Shown here: one piece after another, positions 9,444-18,596 of the stretch
Layout: every line of letters starts with the position of its first letter
Position numbering within the stretch: the first letter of the stretch is position 1
Assembly (NCBI RefSeq): GCF_900609055.1
Contig: NZ_UXAW01000029.1
Span: forward strand, 1 to 64,000
Direction: 5' to 3'
Source: Pseudogemmobacter humi
GTDB taxonomy: Bacteria > Pseudomonadota > Alphaproteobacteria > Rhodobacterales > Rhodobacteraceae
DNA length: 64,000 nucleotides
Program-made: the position numbers and the translations under genes
The notes under the pieces: generated by a model
What the model saw: only the letters and a program-made list of their open reading frames with translations
Databases searched by the model: none
What the model was told of the DNA's origin: nothing

Positions 9444-9828
9444 GGTGATAGTGAATTCTCACGACCCCAAAAATTGTCCACTGCGCGATATTGTGCGGCG
9501 AGTGAGCCAGTCAATCGCCTCAAGACCGACGCTCACTGTCGGGTCGAAGCGGTCGACGGATAAAGTTGACGCTCGCCATTGCCTAAAACAACGCTCGAGA
9601 TGGGCAAGCTACAGACTTTCTGAGCGAAACGCAGGGTCCCGCTGCTGCAAGCCTTTCTCGACCAATGCTGCGGCTCAGATCAACGACAGCTCGGGTAACG
9701 CGCAACTTGTCCAGATGTCGATTTCCTCAACAAGGAACGGCCTTGGCTCAAATAAAATGACGGAGATTGCATTTTTCATGATTCCCGATTTCCTTGTCGA
9801 GAGCCCCGTGGTGCAATCGACGACTTGA
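9444..9828. other. Intergenic region with no supported gene
   Basis: The 385 bases between the YhaN-like gene and the STAND-like gene show no convincing coding region. A plus-strand frame overlapping the end of the YhaN-like gene (9412-9828) is compositionally unlike the neighbours (Ser/Arg-rich, no domain). The region is lower in GC than both flanks and may hold the promoter of the following gene. Confidence 0.5.
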
Positions 9829-12800
9829 ATGGATGAACGAATAATGAACGAGATTGTTGACGGGCTGCAAATTCTGGCTCCTGACGCTCTTCCGATCCTC
9901 GCGGAACTTGATTCCCGCGATGCCAGCGTTTGGCTGATGCCGTCGTTTGCAGAGGCGGCAGGCCCAGAAGCGACCGCGAGGGTGTTGGGCTTGCCCTGGG
10001 AATTCGTCCTGAGCGAGACCGCATCGGATGACCTGCTCAAGACTGTTGATGCTTTGGACAGCGCAATCGAGTCACCGCTCGTTCGCCGGCGGGGGCTGGT
10101 GCACGTCATCGATGTCCCACCTTCAAACACCGTGCTGCCGCCCCGGAGCCTTCCAATCTTTCTGCTCAACGGCCGCACCGGGGCCGACAAGGCAGGGCTC
10201 GCCGCTCGTGCACGCCGGATGGAAATGATCATGGAGTTGCAGCAGCGCGGGGTCCGGAACCTCGTGGTGCTCGGCGGACCCGATCTGACGCTGCCCGTTG
10301 AACTGGGGCAACTCTGGCAGGACGGATTCCAGTGCGGCCTGACGATCGTCAGCGATGATCCCGAGGCTCGGCAAAAGATCACTGAATGGCGTGCCGACGC
10401 AGGGGCGCGGCGGGTAACGCTGCTGCCTGCCCCCGCGGCGCTGCTGTCGGAAGCCCTGCATAGGCGTTATACGGAGCGCGCAGACGACCGGCTCATCATC
10501 CGCGTCCGGGACGCACAAGGGAACCGGCACCGGGTCGACCTGTCAGGACGCGATGATCCCGAGCATCCGCTACTGGGCAATTACGAACTTCTCTCTGAGG
10601 CTCATCTGGAATACGTGACGCCGGAGGGGTTGAGCTCGGAGGAAATCAACGGGTTCTTCCGGGATCCGTCGGCCTCATGGCGACCCTACGCAGCGCAAAT
10701 GCCGTGGTCTCGGGACGACCGCGCCCGGAACATTTTAACAAAGGCGCTGCGGGACCTCGACCGTAACGGACCGGAGGCCAGCCGGATGTTCTACATCCGG
10801 GCGGAATCCGGAGCAGGGGCGACCACGTTCATCCGCGACCTTGCCTTCGGGGCCGCCATGGACGGGTATCCGACGCTAATAGCTACCCAAGCTCCCTTTA
10901 CCCCCAGCGGGCGCGGAGTAGCGAATTTCATCACCTCCTGCTTGAACGGCATCGCTTCAGCCGAAATCGGGAAGGGTTTGCGCCAGTACGAGGCACCTTG
11001 GCTGATCGTGTTCGATCGGTCGCAGTGGGAGGGACGCGAAGGGGATATCGCCACTTTTGCCAGGCAGATCACGGAGGCTGGGCGTCGAATCTGCATCGTC
11101 TTCGTCACCGATGCGCTGCTACCAGTCGCCATCTACGCCGAGAAGCGTCTGGAAAATCTGTGCGATCTATCTCACGAGATCTCGCAGGACGCGGCGATGG
11201 ACTTGGGCCGGCACCTGAACCGGTTCCTTAGACCACTGGGCACCGCGCGCGATGCCCACGAATGGCAGGCATTCTTCAACCACTCACTCGTCGGCCCCGC
11301 GGCAGGCCGCTCGGTATTCTGGATCGCGCTGGCATTCTGGCTGCAACGGCAAATTGACCTTGCCGAAACGGTACAGGGCTGGCTTTACGAACAGTTCCGG
11401 CAGAAAGTTGCTGATCCGGTGGTGCGGCGCGCGATAGTCGACATCGCCGCCATGAGCACGGTGCGCCAGCTTCTGCCCGAGACACTGTTGCCGCGGTCCG
11501 AAGACTTTCCGACCCGAGACAAGCTCTCTGATCTGCAATCGACCGTCGGGGCCTTGGGCGTCGTGCGCCAGCGCTTTGACACGGTAAGCCACTGGGCGAT
11601 GATCCACGACCAACTGGGACGATTCCTTCTGACCGGGCTGTTTTACGATGCTGCCGCTCGCGATTCGGTCGGGCTGACGGAGGCGCAGAATCCCGATCAC
11701 CTACGGCTAATGGTTCTCGCGCGGATCGCCTCCAATCCGATGATCGCACACCCGGATCTGGTGGAACTGGCCGAAACCTTCGCCACCAGCATCTTCAAGA
11801 TCGACCCCGGACAAGGCCGCAGCGAGTTCGCCCTCTACTGGCGCGAAGCGCTGGGAGCTCTGGACGCGATGCCGAAAGCATTTCGGATGACCAGCCGGAC
11901 GTTTCTTCACCATGGTTCGATATCGCGGCGGCGCATCGCGAAGGACGACGTCATGTTCCCGATCACCGATGACGAGCGCGCCGATTTGCTACGGCGCGCT
12001 ACCGGGGATATCGAAGCCGCGCTTGACCTTGAGTACGACCCCGGGGGCGAGCCCGACCTGAACCTCTATAATTCGCTCGCTCATGCCTATCACGACCTCG
12101 CCGAGGTGGAGGCGCGTCGCGGAATGCCGGCCGAACAGGTGGCGGCCCTGCGCGCCAAGGCAAACAAGGCGACCTATAGTGCCTACAGGCTGAACCCTGA
12201 CAATTCCTACGTTCTGGAAGTCTATGCGCGCGACCGGCTCATAGGGGCTAATGAGGATCCCGACGGCGCGGCAAGTGTCGCGCTAGAGGTTCTGGGGATC
12301 GTCTACGGGGCCATGCAGCGAGAGACCGCAGAGTTGCGGCGAAATGCGCTGTCGCGCCTCGCCGACAAGGCGTTCGAACTGCTGCTTCGGTCAGCCGGGG
12401 CGGTGCATGACACCGAGCCCTCATCTGAAGGCGAGGCAATCCAGCAAGCACTGTCTGCCTTGGGCGAAGGGATAACCGGGCGTGAGGGCATGTCGCTGGA
12501 TGACTTCCCCCGCGCGAACCGGATCGACGCGGCCGCTCGGCTAGGGCATCCACTGTTGCGGTCCAACGCACAGGCGGTCCGACTGCGCTACATCTTGGCG
12601 TGTATGGATCACCCGAAGGATTTCGCCCTGCAACTTGAGTTGCTCGAAACCCTTGATGGCAACCGGGCGATCCTGTCGCCACAACTAGAGCTGGAATTGG
12701 CGATTCTCATGCATCAGAGAAACCGCCATCACGAGGCATCGCGGCGGTTTGGGAAACTGCGCCAGCTCTGGGCGCGAGGGGAACACTACGTAGAAGTTCC

Positions 12801-13041
12801 GGACCGTCTCCGCTGGTTGATCGACGAGAGCACAGGGAATAGACGGCAGGTCCGCGCCCGCATCGCCTCGGGCGGAGACGGAGCACGACTTCATGCCAGG
12901 GTCCAAGAACTTCAGAACGATCGGGTCCCGTTTCGTATAGCCGAATTTGATGGCCCCCAACTGCGGCCTGGCACTAGTATCAGCGGCCTCATCTCTTTCG
13001 GCCATAACGGTCCGCTACTGCGGCCGCTGACGGCAGGTTGA
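9829..13041 (+). CDS. Large STAND-like NTPase, putative defence sensor
   Basis: A 1070-residue soluble protein. A P-loop-like segment AESGAGATT (325-333) is followed by a hydrophobic Walker B strand WLIVFD (391-396), and then by helical repeats to the C-terminus, including an Asp/Glu-rich tandem helical zone (about 740-1000) like TPR-type sensors. That order (N-terminal effector-like domain, STAND NTPase, helical sensor) is typical of antiviral STAND proteins. The first 250 residues contain a strand LVVLGGPDL (145-153) and a following IV-x-DD segment that recall the degenerate SIR2-like folds found on such proteins, but the catalytic Asn/His of SIR2 are not evident. No signal peptide or membrane segment is seen. 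The next gene starts 3 bases after the stop. The ribosome site is weak, and ATG at 9844 is an alternative start. Confidence 0.6.
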   Translation: MDERIMNEIVDGLQILAPDALPILAELDSRDASVWLMPSFAEAAGPEATARVLGLPWEFVLSETASDDLLKTVDALDSAIESPLVRRRGLVHVIDVPPSNTVLPPRSLPIFLLNGRTGADKAGLAARARRMEMIMELQQRGVRNLVVLGGPDLTLPVELGQLWQDGFQCGLTIVSDDPEARQKITEWRADAGARRVTLLPAPAALLSEALHRRYTERADDRLIIRVRDAQGNRHRVDLSGRDDPEHPLLGNYELLSEAHLEYVTPEGLSSEEINGFFRDPSASWRPYAAQMPWSRDDRARNILTKALRDLDRNGPEASRMFYIRAESGAGATTFIRDLAFGAAMDGYPTLIATQAPFTPSGRGVANFITSCLNGIASAEIGKGLRQYEAPWLIVFDRSQWEGREGDIATFARQITEAGRRICIVFVTDALLPVAIYAEKRLENLCDLSHEISQDAAMDLGRHLNRFLRPLGTARDAHEWQAFFNHSLVGPAAGRSVFWIALAFWLQRQIDLAETVQGWLYEQFRQKVADPVVRRAIVDIAAMSTVRQLLPETLLPRSEDFPTRDKLSDLQSTVGALGVVRQRFDTVSHWAMIHDQLGRFLLTGLFYDAAARDSVGLTEAQNPDHLRLMVLARIASNPMIAHPDLVELAETFATSIFKIDPGQGRSEFALYWREALGALDAMPKAFRMTSRTFLHHGSISRRRIAKDDVMFPITDDERADLLRRATGDIEAALDLEYDPGGEPDLNLYNSLAHAYHDLAEVEARRGMPAEQVAALRAKANKATYSAYRLNPDNSYVLEVYARDRLIGANEDPDGAASVALEVLGIVYGAMQRETAELRRNALSRLADKAFELLLRSAGAVHDTEPSSEGEAIQQALSALGEGITGREGMSLDDFPRANRIDAAARLGHPLLRSNAQAVRLRYILACMDHPKDFALQLELLETLDGNRAILSPQLELELAILMHQRNRHHEASRRFGKLRQLWARGEHYVEVPDRLRWLIDESTGNRRQVRARIASGGDGARLHARVQELQNDRVPFRIAEFDGPQLRPGTSISGLISFGHNGPLLRPLTAG

Positions 13042-13044
13042 GCG

Positions 13045-13755
13045 TTGATCGGACTCGTCGAGAGATACGCCAATGGAAAGGGCTGGAACGTCGGCAAGGC
13101 CAATGTCCTTGTCGAGGGGACGAGCGATGTCCGCTACCTGCGCCTCGCCCGAGACCTTTGGCAACGCGAGAGCAATCATGATCTCTTCGACTCCGGATTT
13201 TCCGTTTTTGAGGCAGGTCTGAAGGATGATGGCGGCGTTCAAGGGGTAGTGCGAGAATTGCAGGCGCTGCGGCAGATGGCATTCCAGGACGCAGCAAGCC
13301 TGATGACGGAACGAAAGTTCGTGGGGTTGTTTGACAACGACCACGCGGGCCGCAAGCACACTCGTATGCTTTGCGAGATGGATTTCCGAGTGAAGCACTA
13401 CCGGGACGTGTTCCTCCTGCATCCGACCATGCCGGCTTCGAACGGCGTCCTGGGCCCTGAGCTGCAGCGCCGGGCTGAGGCGCAGAACGGTAGTTGCGCA
13501 GGGCTGGATTGGGAGATCGAGGATTACCTACCTGAAGATCTGATCCAAGGGTTCTGCAATTCGAATCCCGGCGCGCTCATCCGCGAGCAGCAGATGGCGG
13601 GCCGCGTCCATCGCGAGTTCAGCAGGGAAGGTAAGGGACGATTGCAGAGGTATGTCGCAGAGGAGGCACTCGTCGAGGACATGATCGAGCTCATACGTTT
13701 GATCTGCGCACTGCGCGACTACCTAGGGCTCGAGCACGAATCCATGCGACCTTAG
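13045..13755 (+). CDS. TOPRIM-domain (OLD/DUF4435-like) protein
   Basis: A 236-residue protein with the parts of an OLD-type TOPRIM nuclease or primase fold: VLVEGTSDVRYL (21-32, with the catalytic Glu), VGLFDNDHAGR (93-103, the DxD metal pair) and a late acidic motif WEIEDYLPEDL (156-166). TOPRIM proteins of this type cut DNA or RNA when released by a partner ATPase, as in Gabija and retron systems. It begins with TTG 3 bases after the STAND-like NTPase, so the two are one translational unit. The family is certain only to the TOPRIM level; its substrate is unknown. Confidence 0.7.
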   Translation: MIGLVERYANGKGWNVGKANVLVEGTSDVRYLRLARDLWQRESNHDLFDSGFSVFEAGLKDDGGVQGVVRELQALRQMAFQDAASLMTERKFVGLFDNDHAGRKHTRMLCEMDFRVKHYRDVFLLHPTMPASNGVLGPELQRRAEAQNGSCAGLDWEIEDYLPEDLIQGFCNSNPGALIREQQMAGRVHREFSREGKGRLQRYVAEEALVEDMIELIRLICALRDYLGLEHESMRP

Positions 13756-13830
13756 AGTTTCGAAGCGATATGAAGGGCTTCGGTCCCTCTTGCTTCCACA
13801 GTGCTTCCACGGGAGTTGGAAACGCAAACG

Positions 13831-13846
13831 CCGCCCCGGCGGGCGG
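13831..13846. terminator. GC-rich hairpin after the TOPRIM gene
   Basis: CCGCCC-CGGC-GGGCGG is a perfect 6-bp hairpin nested inside a second inverted pair (CAAACG at 13825, CGTTTG at 13855). A run of six T follows at 13872-13877. It may end the plus-strand run of defence genes, though the T tract is about 25 bases away. Confidence 0.4.
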
Positions 13847-13876
13847 AGCGGAAGCGTTTGGAAACACGTAATTTTT

Positions 13877-13898
13877 TGGTTGCGGGGGCGTGCAACCA
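13877..13898. repeat. Palindromic att-like element, copy 1
   Basis: TGGTTGC and GCAACCA flank an 8-base loop (GGGGGCGT). The same 22 bases recur exactly at 30886-30907. The first 13 bases are the complement of GCCCCCGCAACCA, the common 3' end of bacterial initiator tRNA, which makes an integrase attachment-site origin plausible. An ACTTGC hexamer follows at 13904, as it does in related copies elsewhere. Confidence 0.6.
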
Positions 13899-14035
13899 AC
13901 GATACTTGCGATTGGTCGAACGCCAAATCCCCAAACTCGCTGCTTAACGTAACCCATTATCGTGTCTTGGGAAACCCTGTTTTCGAAGCACGAACACCTC
14001 GCATCTACCAGCAGGGGCCTTCCAGTCCCCAAAGA

Positions 14036-14953
14036 CTAACTGAACAGCGCTTCCAGCGATGATCGGTGCTCCGCATGCTTGGCCGGGTTATCCTTCTTCA
14101 GCTTCTCCAGATTGATCAGCTTCCAACGAACCGCAGGCAGGTCGGCCGCCTGCGGCCTCTCGATAGCGTCGAAGGCAGACGCACCATCATGCAGGCCCAG
14201 GAGAAACGTTCTGGCCTTTTCGTCCAGGCGAGACCTGATGTCCGCGACCAGCCGCTCGCGGGTTGCGAGAAGGTCGTCGAGGCTGACACGTGCCTTCGTC
14301 ATGCCTTCGAACTCTTTCGTATAGGGCTGGTCCAGGTCGATGAAGTTCGGGTTCAGAAGTTCATGCGCCGGACGGGATGAGCAGGCGATGTAGATCAGGA
14401 AGGTCCGGAACAGATCCTCTGTCAGGCCTTCATTTTCATAGAGCAGCTTGATGTCATAGAGGTCACGCGGATGCTGGCGGTCCACTGCCGCATGCAACTT
14501 GCCCCCAAACAGGTCCTCGAAGGACACGACCTGCATCTCTGCATAACCGAATTCATCCTCCACCGCATCCGACACCGGGCGCATCTCAGGATCGTGGACG
14601 ACACCACGCATGACCGGCGAGGTCTCGATCTTGATCTCGGCGCCACCCAGACGAACGAGAACGCGAGTGGCGCCGCCCCCACCGCCCTGGATGCGCTGGG
14701 TCTTTGCGCCGGCTATGTTGCCTTCGATCGCGGCCGCCATACGATCCATCGCCTCATTGATCTCGGCCAAGCTTTCGCGGCGGTCCTTGATGGGCAGGTA
14801 TGTCAAATCGATGTCGACCGACAGGCGAGGCAGATCACGATAGAACAGGTTGATCGCCGTACCGCCTTTGAGCGCGAACACCTTTTCTTTCGCTACATGC
14901 GGGAGCAGGCGCACGAGCAGCGTCACCTGGGCTTCATAATCCTCACGCGCCAT
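14036..14953 (-). CDS. abiEii: AbiEii/AbiGii nucleotidyltransferase toxin
   Basis: A 305-residue nucleotidyltransferase-fold toxin of the type IV AbiE system. The active-site block is at residues 28-50 (LKGGTAINLFYRD, then SVDIDL with the two metal Asp). Further family motifs are EIKIETSP (106-113) and GGKLHAAVDRQHPRDLYDIK (150-169) with the conserved Lys and Asp. Toxins of this family modify tRNA with nucleotides and stop growth during phage infection. The gene overlaps its antitoxin by 11 bases and is the second gene of the pair, the standard order. Confidence 0.9.
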   Translation of the reverse strand: MAREDYEAQVTLLVRLLPHVAKEKVFALKGGTAINLFYRDLPRLSVDIDLTYLPIKDRRESLAEINEAMDRMAAAIEGNIAGAKTQRIQGGGGGATRVLVRLGGAEIKIETSPVMRGVVHDPEMRPVSDAVEDEFGYAEMQVVSFEDLFGGKLHAAVDRQHPRDLYDIKLLYENEGLTEDLFRTFLIYIACSSRPAHELLNPNFIDLDQPYTKEFEGMTKARVSLDDLLATRERLVADIRSRLDEKARTFLLGLHDGASAFDAIERPQAADLPAVRWKLINLEKLKKDNPAKHAEHRSSLEALFS

Positions 14954-15773
14954 CGCCGACCCCGGTCACAACGAATTCCTCCGGCACCACGATGCGGTAG
15001 CGCGGGTGTATCCTGCCGCCCTTGACCAAAGCACGGTCGCCGCGGCCGAGGTTGAATTCCCCGGAATCAAGACGTTTGCGCCAGGGATGATCGTGACGAT
15101 CGGCAAAAACGAAGAACAGCCGCTTCACCTTGATCTTCCGGCAACTGTGCAGCAGCGCCGACAGCATCTTTGGGCGAAGAGTCGTCAGACTCTCGAACAC
15201 CATGTCGAGGTTGTGGAAGCTCTCGTCGTCGGGCAGCTCGTCCATGGCTTCCAGGATCGCCCGTTCGGGAGGCGACATCCTGAGTTGCCAATCCCAGTGA
15301 AGGGTTTGCCCTGCATTCGTGCTGTCATCGGGAAGACCAAGCTGCGGATCGTCAAAGAGGGACCTGTTGCGCGTCTCGATCGGCGCGTTCAGCGGCAACC
15401 TCGAAAGCCAGTTCGGTATGGCGTCCCCATAGGCCCATACCGGGGCATTGCCACCCAGACGCAGATAGTGGCCGTGCCCCTGCTGGGCGAGTGCCGTCAT
15501 GCCGCCAACATGGACATCGTAGCGCATGATGTGCTGGACTGAGAGCAGGCAGATCTTCCAGTCGATCATATCAGACGCAGAAGCGCCCGGAGACGGGCGA
15601 CGGAAAACGCCCCGGGTCAGACGCTCGAGCCAGCCGCGCTTGACGTAGTCACGAAAGGTCTCGTAGGCGATGCCATGCGCCGTGAGCCATGCCGCATCGA
15701 CTAGATACCCAGAGGGCACTGCATCAAGGACCTTCTTCAGGTTTTGCGTTCGTTCGGCCACCATGACGCCCAT
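14943..15773 (-). CDS. abiEi: AbiEi-type antitoxin and autorepressor
   Basis: A 276-residue antitoxin of the AbiE type IV pair. The N-terminal 60 residues form the family's winged HTH (VPSGYLVDAAWLTAHGI, then LERLTRGVFRRPSP near residues 50-62), used to repress its own promoter. The C-terminal domain neutralises the toxin without stable binding, as known for this family. Its ATG is at 15773, with ATG 15764 as an alternative. Possible operators are two perfect inverted repeats at 15910-15930 and 15946-15962, although they lie 140-190 bases upstream, farther than the sites studied in streptococcal AbiE. Confidence 0.87.
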   Translation of the reverse strand: MGVMVAERTQNLKKVLDAVPSGYLVDAAWLTAHGIAYETFRDYVKRGWLERLTRGVFRRPSPGASASDMIDWKICLLSVQHIMRYDVHVGGMTALAQQGHGHYLRLGGNAPVWAYGDAIPNWLSRLPLNAPIETRNRSLFDDPQLGLPDDSTNAGQTLHWDWQLRMSPPERAILEAMDELPDDESFHNLDMVFESLTTLRPKMLSALLHSCRKIKVKRLFFVFADRHDHPWRKRLDSGEFNLGRGDRALVKGGRIHPRYRIVVPEEFVVTGVGDGA

Positions 15774-16280
15774 AATGGCACTTTTCCAAAGCGCGCGCCA
15801 TATGTCTCTTTAAGAAATGCCCAGATCCAGTGCTCCAAGCACTCTAACCAGGGATTTTTCAAGGAAAGTTCAGAGCGCACGGCAGCCCCCGCAGGCGGGG
15901 ACATTTCGAGCCAGATCGAAAAGATCTGGCACATCTTCCCCGGCATGTCGATCAGATCGACACATGTCGTCGGCCCGCCGACTGCATGACCAAAGCCAAG
16001 GATACGCAGTGTAGCGCGATGTATAACGCTCGCGGCCCTTAGCGGACTGTCTGGCATTGTCGGTGCTGCGTCGCGGCGTTCCCCAGGGCAGCCGTTCGAC
16101 AAACGCCTGATCAACATTCGCGACATCATGTCGCCGATGCGGTCCCGTGCGATCGCTCCACTTCGTCGTCGCTGGTGAAGGCCGCGTGATTCGGGGTAGG
16201 ATGCACGAAGGTTAGAGGGACCATCAAGCTTCCCCGCACCGCATTCGAGGTACTCGCCTCGGCCATGGGGGCAGGAGCGG
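15774..16280. other. Non-coding region with two palindromes upstream of abiE
   Basis: No gene is supported in these 507 bases. Two perfect inverted repeats stand out: GCCAGATC-5 bases-GATCTGGC (15910-15930) and TGTCGATC-A-GATCGACA (15946-15962). The plus strand near 16080-16180 and 16220-16287 has short frames that read like gene debris (for example TIKLPRTAFEVLASAMG), so this may be a junction between the AbiE module and the catabolic island. Confidence 0.5.
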
Positions 16281-17387
16281 TCACTTGACCGACAGTACCG
16301 GGTCGCCGAACAGGCCCTCTTCCGGCACGACGCCCAACCCCGGCCCCTCGTTCAGGCGGATATGGCCGTCGCGCACCTGCGGGCTGTTCTTCCGGTCATA
16401 GGCCCCGTCGATGTAAGGCGCGGCGATCCAGGTGCCCTCGAACAGCCGGGGCGAGACGGTCGCGCCGATATGCGTGCAGGCGGCGGCGATGATGTCGCCA
16501 CCCCAGCTGTCGTCGCAGGTGTGCGGCAGGCTGCGCGCCTCGCAGATGTCGCGGAGCGTGGCCATGGGCTGCAATCCCCCCGCGCGGGTCATCTTCAGCC
16601 CGAAGCCGTCACACAGCCCCTGCCCCACGGCGCGCAATACGGTGGAGGTGTCGACCATGTTCTCGTCCAGATAGACCGCATGATGCAGCTGGCCCCGGAT
16701 CGCGACGATCTCTTCCAGCGTGTTGCAGGGCTGCTCCAGGATCACCGGCACGTCGAGGCATTCGCGGCTGATCCGCAGCGCATCGCGGGTGGGCAGGCCG
16801 CGGTTGGCATCGGCGGCCAGCCTCGTGCCGCGAGAGCGCACCGCCTCCCAGGTCTTGCGGATCACCGCCACATCCATTTCGGCCGGACGCCCGCCGATCT
16901 TCAGCTGCAGGCGCGGATAGCCCTGCGCGGCTTTGTCGGCGGCAAAGCGGGCGATCTCGTCCGGGTCGCCCACATTCGTGGCGTAATAGGAGGGGACGTT
17001 CTCGGTCACCGCCCCGCCCAGCAGATCCGCCACCCTCACCCCAAGATGCTTGCCCAGAAGGTCATGTGCCGCGATGTCGATGGCGGCCTTGGCATGGGAG
17101 TGCCCGTTCAGCAGCCCATCCATCCGCCGCCGCAGCGCCACCGGGAAGACGCTTGCCCCAATCAACCCCGACGCCATCTCGGCCAGCGCCGCGCGGTTTC
17201 CTCCCGAATGCTGCGCCTCGTAAACCGGACCGACCGGGCAGACCTCACCCCAGCCGAACAGCCCGTTGTCGGCCACCAGCTTCACCAGGGTGGTGTCCAG
17301 CGCCCAGACGGTCGAATGGCCCATGACATAGGGACCATTCTTCACCGGCAGTACATGGGCGTAGATGTGGATCTCCTTGATCTTCAT
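16281..17387 (-). CDS. Enolase-superfamily epimerase (HpbD-like)
   Basis: A 368-residue member of the mandelate racemase/muconate lactonising enzyme group. The barrel carries the two acid/base lysines K163 (QLKIGG) and K265 ([11 protein letters not shown]) and the metal ligands D193, E218 and D241 (AADANRG, ILEQP, YLDEN). The positions of both lysines match those I recall for 4-hydroxyproline betaine 2-epimerase (HpbD) of Pelagibaca and Paracoccus, and the N-terminal capping domain ([14 protein letters not shown]) is also similar. It should therefore epimerise or dehydrate a betaine or amino-acid derivative. It follows the dehydrogenase gene by 3 bases (TAA-GCC-ATG), forming a two-gene operon. 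The exact substrate is not proven by sequence. Confidence 0.75.
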   Translation of the reverse strand: MKIKEIHIYAHVLPVKNGPYVMGHSTVWALDTTLVKLVADNGLFGWGEVCPVGPVYEAQHSGGNRAALAEMASGLIGASVFPVALRRRMDGLLNGHSHAKAAIDIAAHDLLGKHLGVRVADLLGGAVTENVPSYYATNVGDPDEIARFAADKAAQGYPRLQLKIGGRPAEMDVAVIRKTWEAVRSRGTRLAADANRGLPTRDALRISRECLDVPVILEQPCNTLEEIVAIRGQLHHAVYLDENMVDTSTVLRAVGQGLCDGFGLKMTRAGGLQPMATLRDICEARSLPHTCDDSWGGDIIAAACTHIGATVSPRLFEGTWIAAPYIDGAYDRKNSPQVRDGHIRLNEGPGLGVVPEEGLFGDPVLSVK

Positions 17388-17390
17388 GGC

Positions 17391-18485
17391 TTACCCCTGC
17401 GGAACCAGAAGGACAATCTTGCCGGCGGTGGATTTCGACAGGAATTCTTTTTGCGCCTCGACGATCTGCTCCAGCGGGAAGGTTGCGCCGACATTGGGCC
17501 GGATCTCGCCGCGCTCTATATAGGAGACGAGGTTCTCGAAGACCTCGTCCTCGTAGAAGGTGCAGCCGAAGAAGGTCAGATCCTTCAGATAGAGGTTGCG
17601 CACATCCAGCTCCACGATTGGCCCGGCGATGGCGCCTGCGATGGCATAGCGGCCGCCACGCTTCAGCACTTCGGGCAGCTCGGGGAAACCCGGGCCAGCG
17701 GTGATGTCGATCACCACATCCACGCTGTCGGCGCCCAAAGCCGCGACCAGACTGTCGCCGCGCGAAATCACGCGGCTGGCCCCCAGAGCCAGCACCTGAT
17801 CCGCCTTCGCCGCCCCGGCCAATGCGATCACCTTGGCGCCTCGCCGTTTCGCCAGTTGCACCGCGGCCGAGCCGACCCCACCCGAGGCGCCGGTGACCAG
17901 CACCACCTCCCCCGCTTTAACGCCCGCCCGATGCACCAGCCCCTCGGCGGTGGCATAGGCGCAGGGGATGGAGGCGAGCTCGGCATCGGTCCAGTCGCAC
18001 TCCACCGCATAGGTCTCGGCCGAGGGCGCCTTGGCATATTGCGCGAAGCCGCCGTCGCATTCCGATCCGAAGGTCCAGCATTCAAAGGGCCGGAAGTCCA
18101 CCGGCGTTCGCAGCAGGTTGCGCACGATCACCCGCTGCCCGACCCGCCCGGGGTCCTCGCCCTCGCCGACCCCCACGATATACCCACAGCAATCCGCCCC
18201 CTGGATGCGCGGGAAATGCAGCGCCTCGCCCGTCCAGCTGGCATCGTCATCCTCAGGCGTGCCGCCCTCTGCGGTGCTTTCGCGCACCGCCTTGGAGTAC
18301 CAGCCAATGCGGGTGTTGATGTCGGTGTTGTTGATGGCGGAAGCCGCGACGCGGATCAGCACTTCGCCCGCGCCGGGCTGCGGCACGGGCAGGTCGGTGC
18401 GGAACTCAAGCTTGTCGAACCCGCCATGGCCGGTCAGGACGACGCCCGACATGGTGCTGGGCAAGGTGGCGGGCGGGGTGGTCAT
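17391..18485 (-). CDS. Alcohol dehydrogenase/quinone reductase-like MDR enzyme
   Basis: A 364-residue medium-chain dehydrogenase/reductase. It has the N-terminal GroES-like domain (GAGEVLIRVAASAINNTD), the GADCCGYIVGVGEG turn, and an NADP-binding Rossmann segment VLVTGASGGVGSAAVQLAK. Typical structural-zinc cysteines are absent, so it fits the quinone oxidoreductase side of the family better than zinc alcohol dehydrogenases. The start at 18485 was chosen because AGGAGA lies 8 bases upstream; an earlier ATG at 18530 lacks such a site. It is the first gene of an operon with the HpbD-like epimerase and diverges from a LysR regulator, with a palindromic LysR-type box between them. Confidence 0.75.
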   Translation of the reverse strand: MTTPPATLPSTMSGVVLTGHGGFDKLEFRTDLPVPQPGAGEVLIRVAASAINNTDINTRIGWYSKAVRESTAEGGTPEDDDASWTGEALHFPRIQGADCCGYIVGVGEGEDPGRVGQRVIVRNLLRTPVDFRPFECWTFGSECDGGFAQYAKAPSAETYAVECDWTDAELASIPCAYATAEGLVHRAGVKAGEVVLVTGASGGVGSAAVQLAKRRGAKVIALAGAAKADQVLALGASRVISRGDSLVAALGADSVDVVIDITAGPGFPELPEVLKRGGRYAIAGAIAGPIVELDVRNLYLKDLTFFGCTFYEDEVFENLVSYIERGEIRPNVGATFPLEQIVEAQKEFLSKSTAGKIVLLVPQG

Positions 18486-18564
18486 GACGGCTTCTCCTGA
18501 TCTCTCCGGCAGATCAGCGCAGAATTGCATCCCACCGACAACTCGCCTAAATTTCGAAGCTGAA

Positions 18565-18579
18565 TTGATCCCATATCAA
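18565..18579. promoter_or_regulatory. LysR-type operator (TTGAT-N5-ATCAA), copy 1
   Basis: TTGATcccatATCAA is a perfect 5-bp palindrome that also fits the T-N11-A rule for LysR boxes. It lies in the 111-base divergent region, 18 bases before the LysR start and about 80 bases upstream of the dehydrogenase start. The same palindrome recurs at 21785-21801 before the main catabolic gene run. Confidence 0.6.
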
Positions 18580-18596
18580 CCCTTTGCGGATACGAC

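Noticed and set aside
9412-9828. Plus-strand frame of 138 codons after the YhaN-like gene
   Set aside because: It overlaps the end of that gene, has no domain, an odd Ser/Arg-rich composition and no ribosome site.
15737-16129. Minus-strand frame of 130 codons upstream of abiEi
   Set aside because: It overlaps the antitoxin start, crosses two palindromes and resembles no protein family.
16362-18500. Long plus-strand frame of 712 codons
   Set aside because: It is the antisense shadow of the dehydrogenase and epimerase genes; His/Arg/Ala/Gly bias is typical of such GC-rich shadows.
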